Of a stretch of 64,000 nt of DNA, positions 63,954 to 64,000 are shown in pieces. This stretch comes from Pseudomonas lutea (lineage in GTDB: Bacteria; Pseudomonadota; Gammaproteobacteria; Pseudomonadales; Pseudomonadaceae). The position numbers were made by a program, and so were the translations under genes. The notes beneath the pieces were generated by a model. It had not been told where the DNA came from. It ran no database searches and saw nothing but the letters and a program-made list of their open reading frames with translations. The stretch is taken from assembly GCF_000759445.1 (NCBI RefSeq), contig NZ_JRMB01000002.1, positions 1,364,001-1,428,000 on the forward strand, read 5' to 3'. Each line of letters begins with the position of its first letter. Position 1 is the stretch's first letter.

Positions 63954-64000
63954 GCCTTGCACGCGAACGCGCCAGGTCAGCGACTGCTGCGTCGGCTGAC

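Overview
The window is chromosomal DNA of a fluorescent pseudomonad, most likely the P. syringae / P. fluorescens lineage. This rests on gene content and order (pilMNOPQ-aroKB-damX-gltBD-hemE, hslVU, ubiE-ubiJ-ubiB-hisIE-tatABC-rsmE-chemoreceptor, opgGH-dtd-pip, hutF/hutCD), GC-rich codon usage, and many REP/REPIN palindromes of two related families (cores GGAGCCGGCTTGCTGGCGAA and GGAGCGCGCTTGCCCGCGA). No rRNA, tRNA, insertion sequence, prophage or CRISPR array is visible. Species cannot be fixed by eye.

Layout. 1-0.3 kb: 3' part of a HigA-type antitoxin. 0.3-16.3 kb, all on the minus strand: type IV pilus assembly operon pilMNOPQ, then aroK, aroB, a DamX-like SPOR/ATPase protein, gltB, gltD and hemE. 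16.5-19 kb: ponA (PBP1A), divergent from pilM. 19-20.1 kb: tandem ~370-bp units made of a terminator and REPINs. 20.1-22.7 kb (minus): maeB, a secreted nuclease and rpmE. 22.8-29.7 kb (plus): priA, argS, an FtsN-like SPOR protein and hslVU behind a near-consensus heat-shock promoter. 29.9-31 kb: a DUF971 gene, an 18-bp minisatellite and an orphan PHA-granule-associated gene, at the place where other pseudomonads carry the phaC1ZC2DFI cluster. 31.2-37.4 kb: ubiquinone genes ubiE-ubiJ-ubiB, hisIE, tatABC and rsmE. 37.6-41.8 kb: two paralogous chemoreceptors. 41.8-42.5 kb: ~192-bp tandem repeats carrying the tail of the second receptor gene. 42.6-47.2 kb (minus): opgGH for osmoregulated periplasmic glucans. 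47.4-48.9 kb (minus): dtd-pip. 49.2-51.7 kb: glgP, preceded by a 10-codon leader ORF. 51.7-52.2 kb: a REP cluster. 52.3-56.6 kb: a DUF2339/DUF3999 envelope pair. 56.8-57.8 kb: fbp. 57.9-58.5 kb: a ParE/Phd-type toxin-antitoxin pair. 58.8-59.6 kb: a small lipoprotein and the lipocalin blc. 59.8-62.6 kb: hutF facing hutC-hutD. 62.7-63.9 kb: nhaA.

Most of the window is core metabolism and envelope biology. Ammonia assimilation (gltBD), gluconeogenesis and malate flux (fbp, maeB), aromatic and histidine synthesis, and histidine breakdown control sit beside cell-envelope systems (pili, PBP1A, Tat, glucans, SPOR proteins). The novelty lies between genes. At least two separate loci have amplified blocks joining a REPIN to a copy of a neighbouring gene's 3' end. 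Other unusual points are an intrinsic terminator inside a signal-peptide coding region, the leader ORF before glgP, and the missing pha cluster with a minisatellite in its place. I found no strong candidate for an entirely new multi-gene system.
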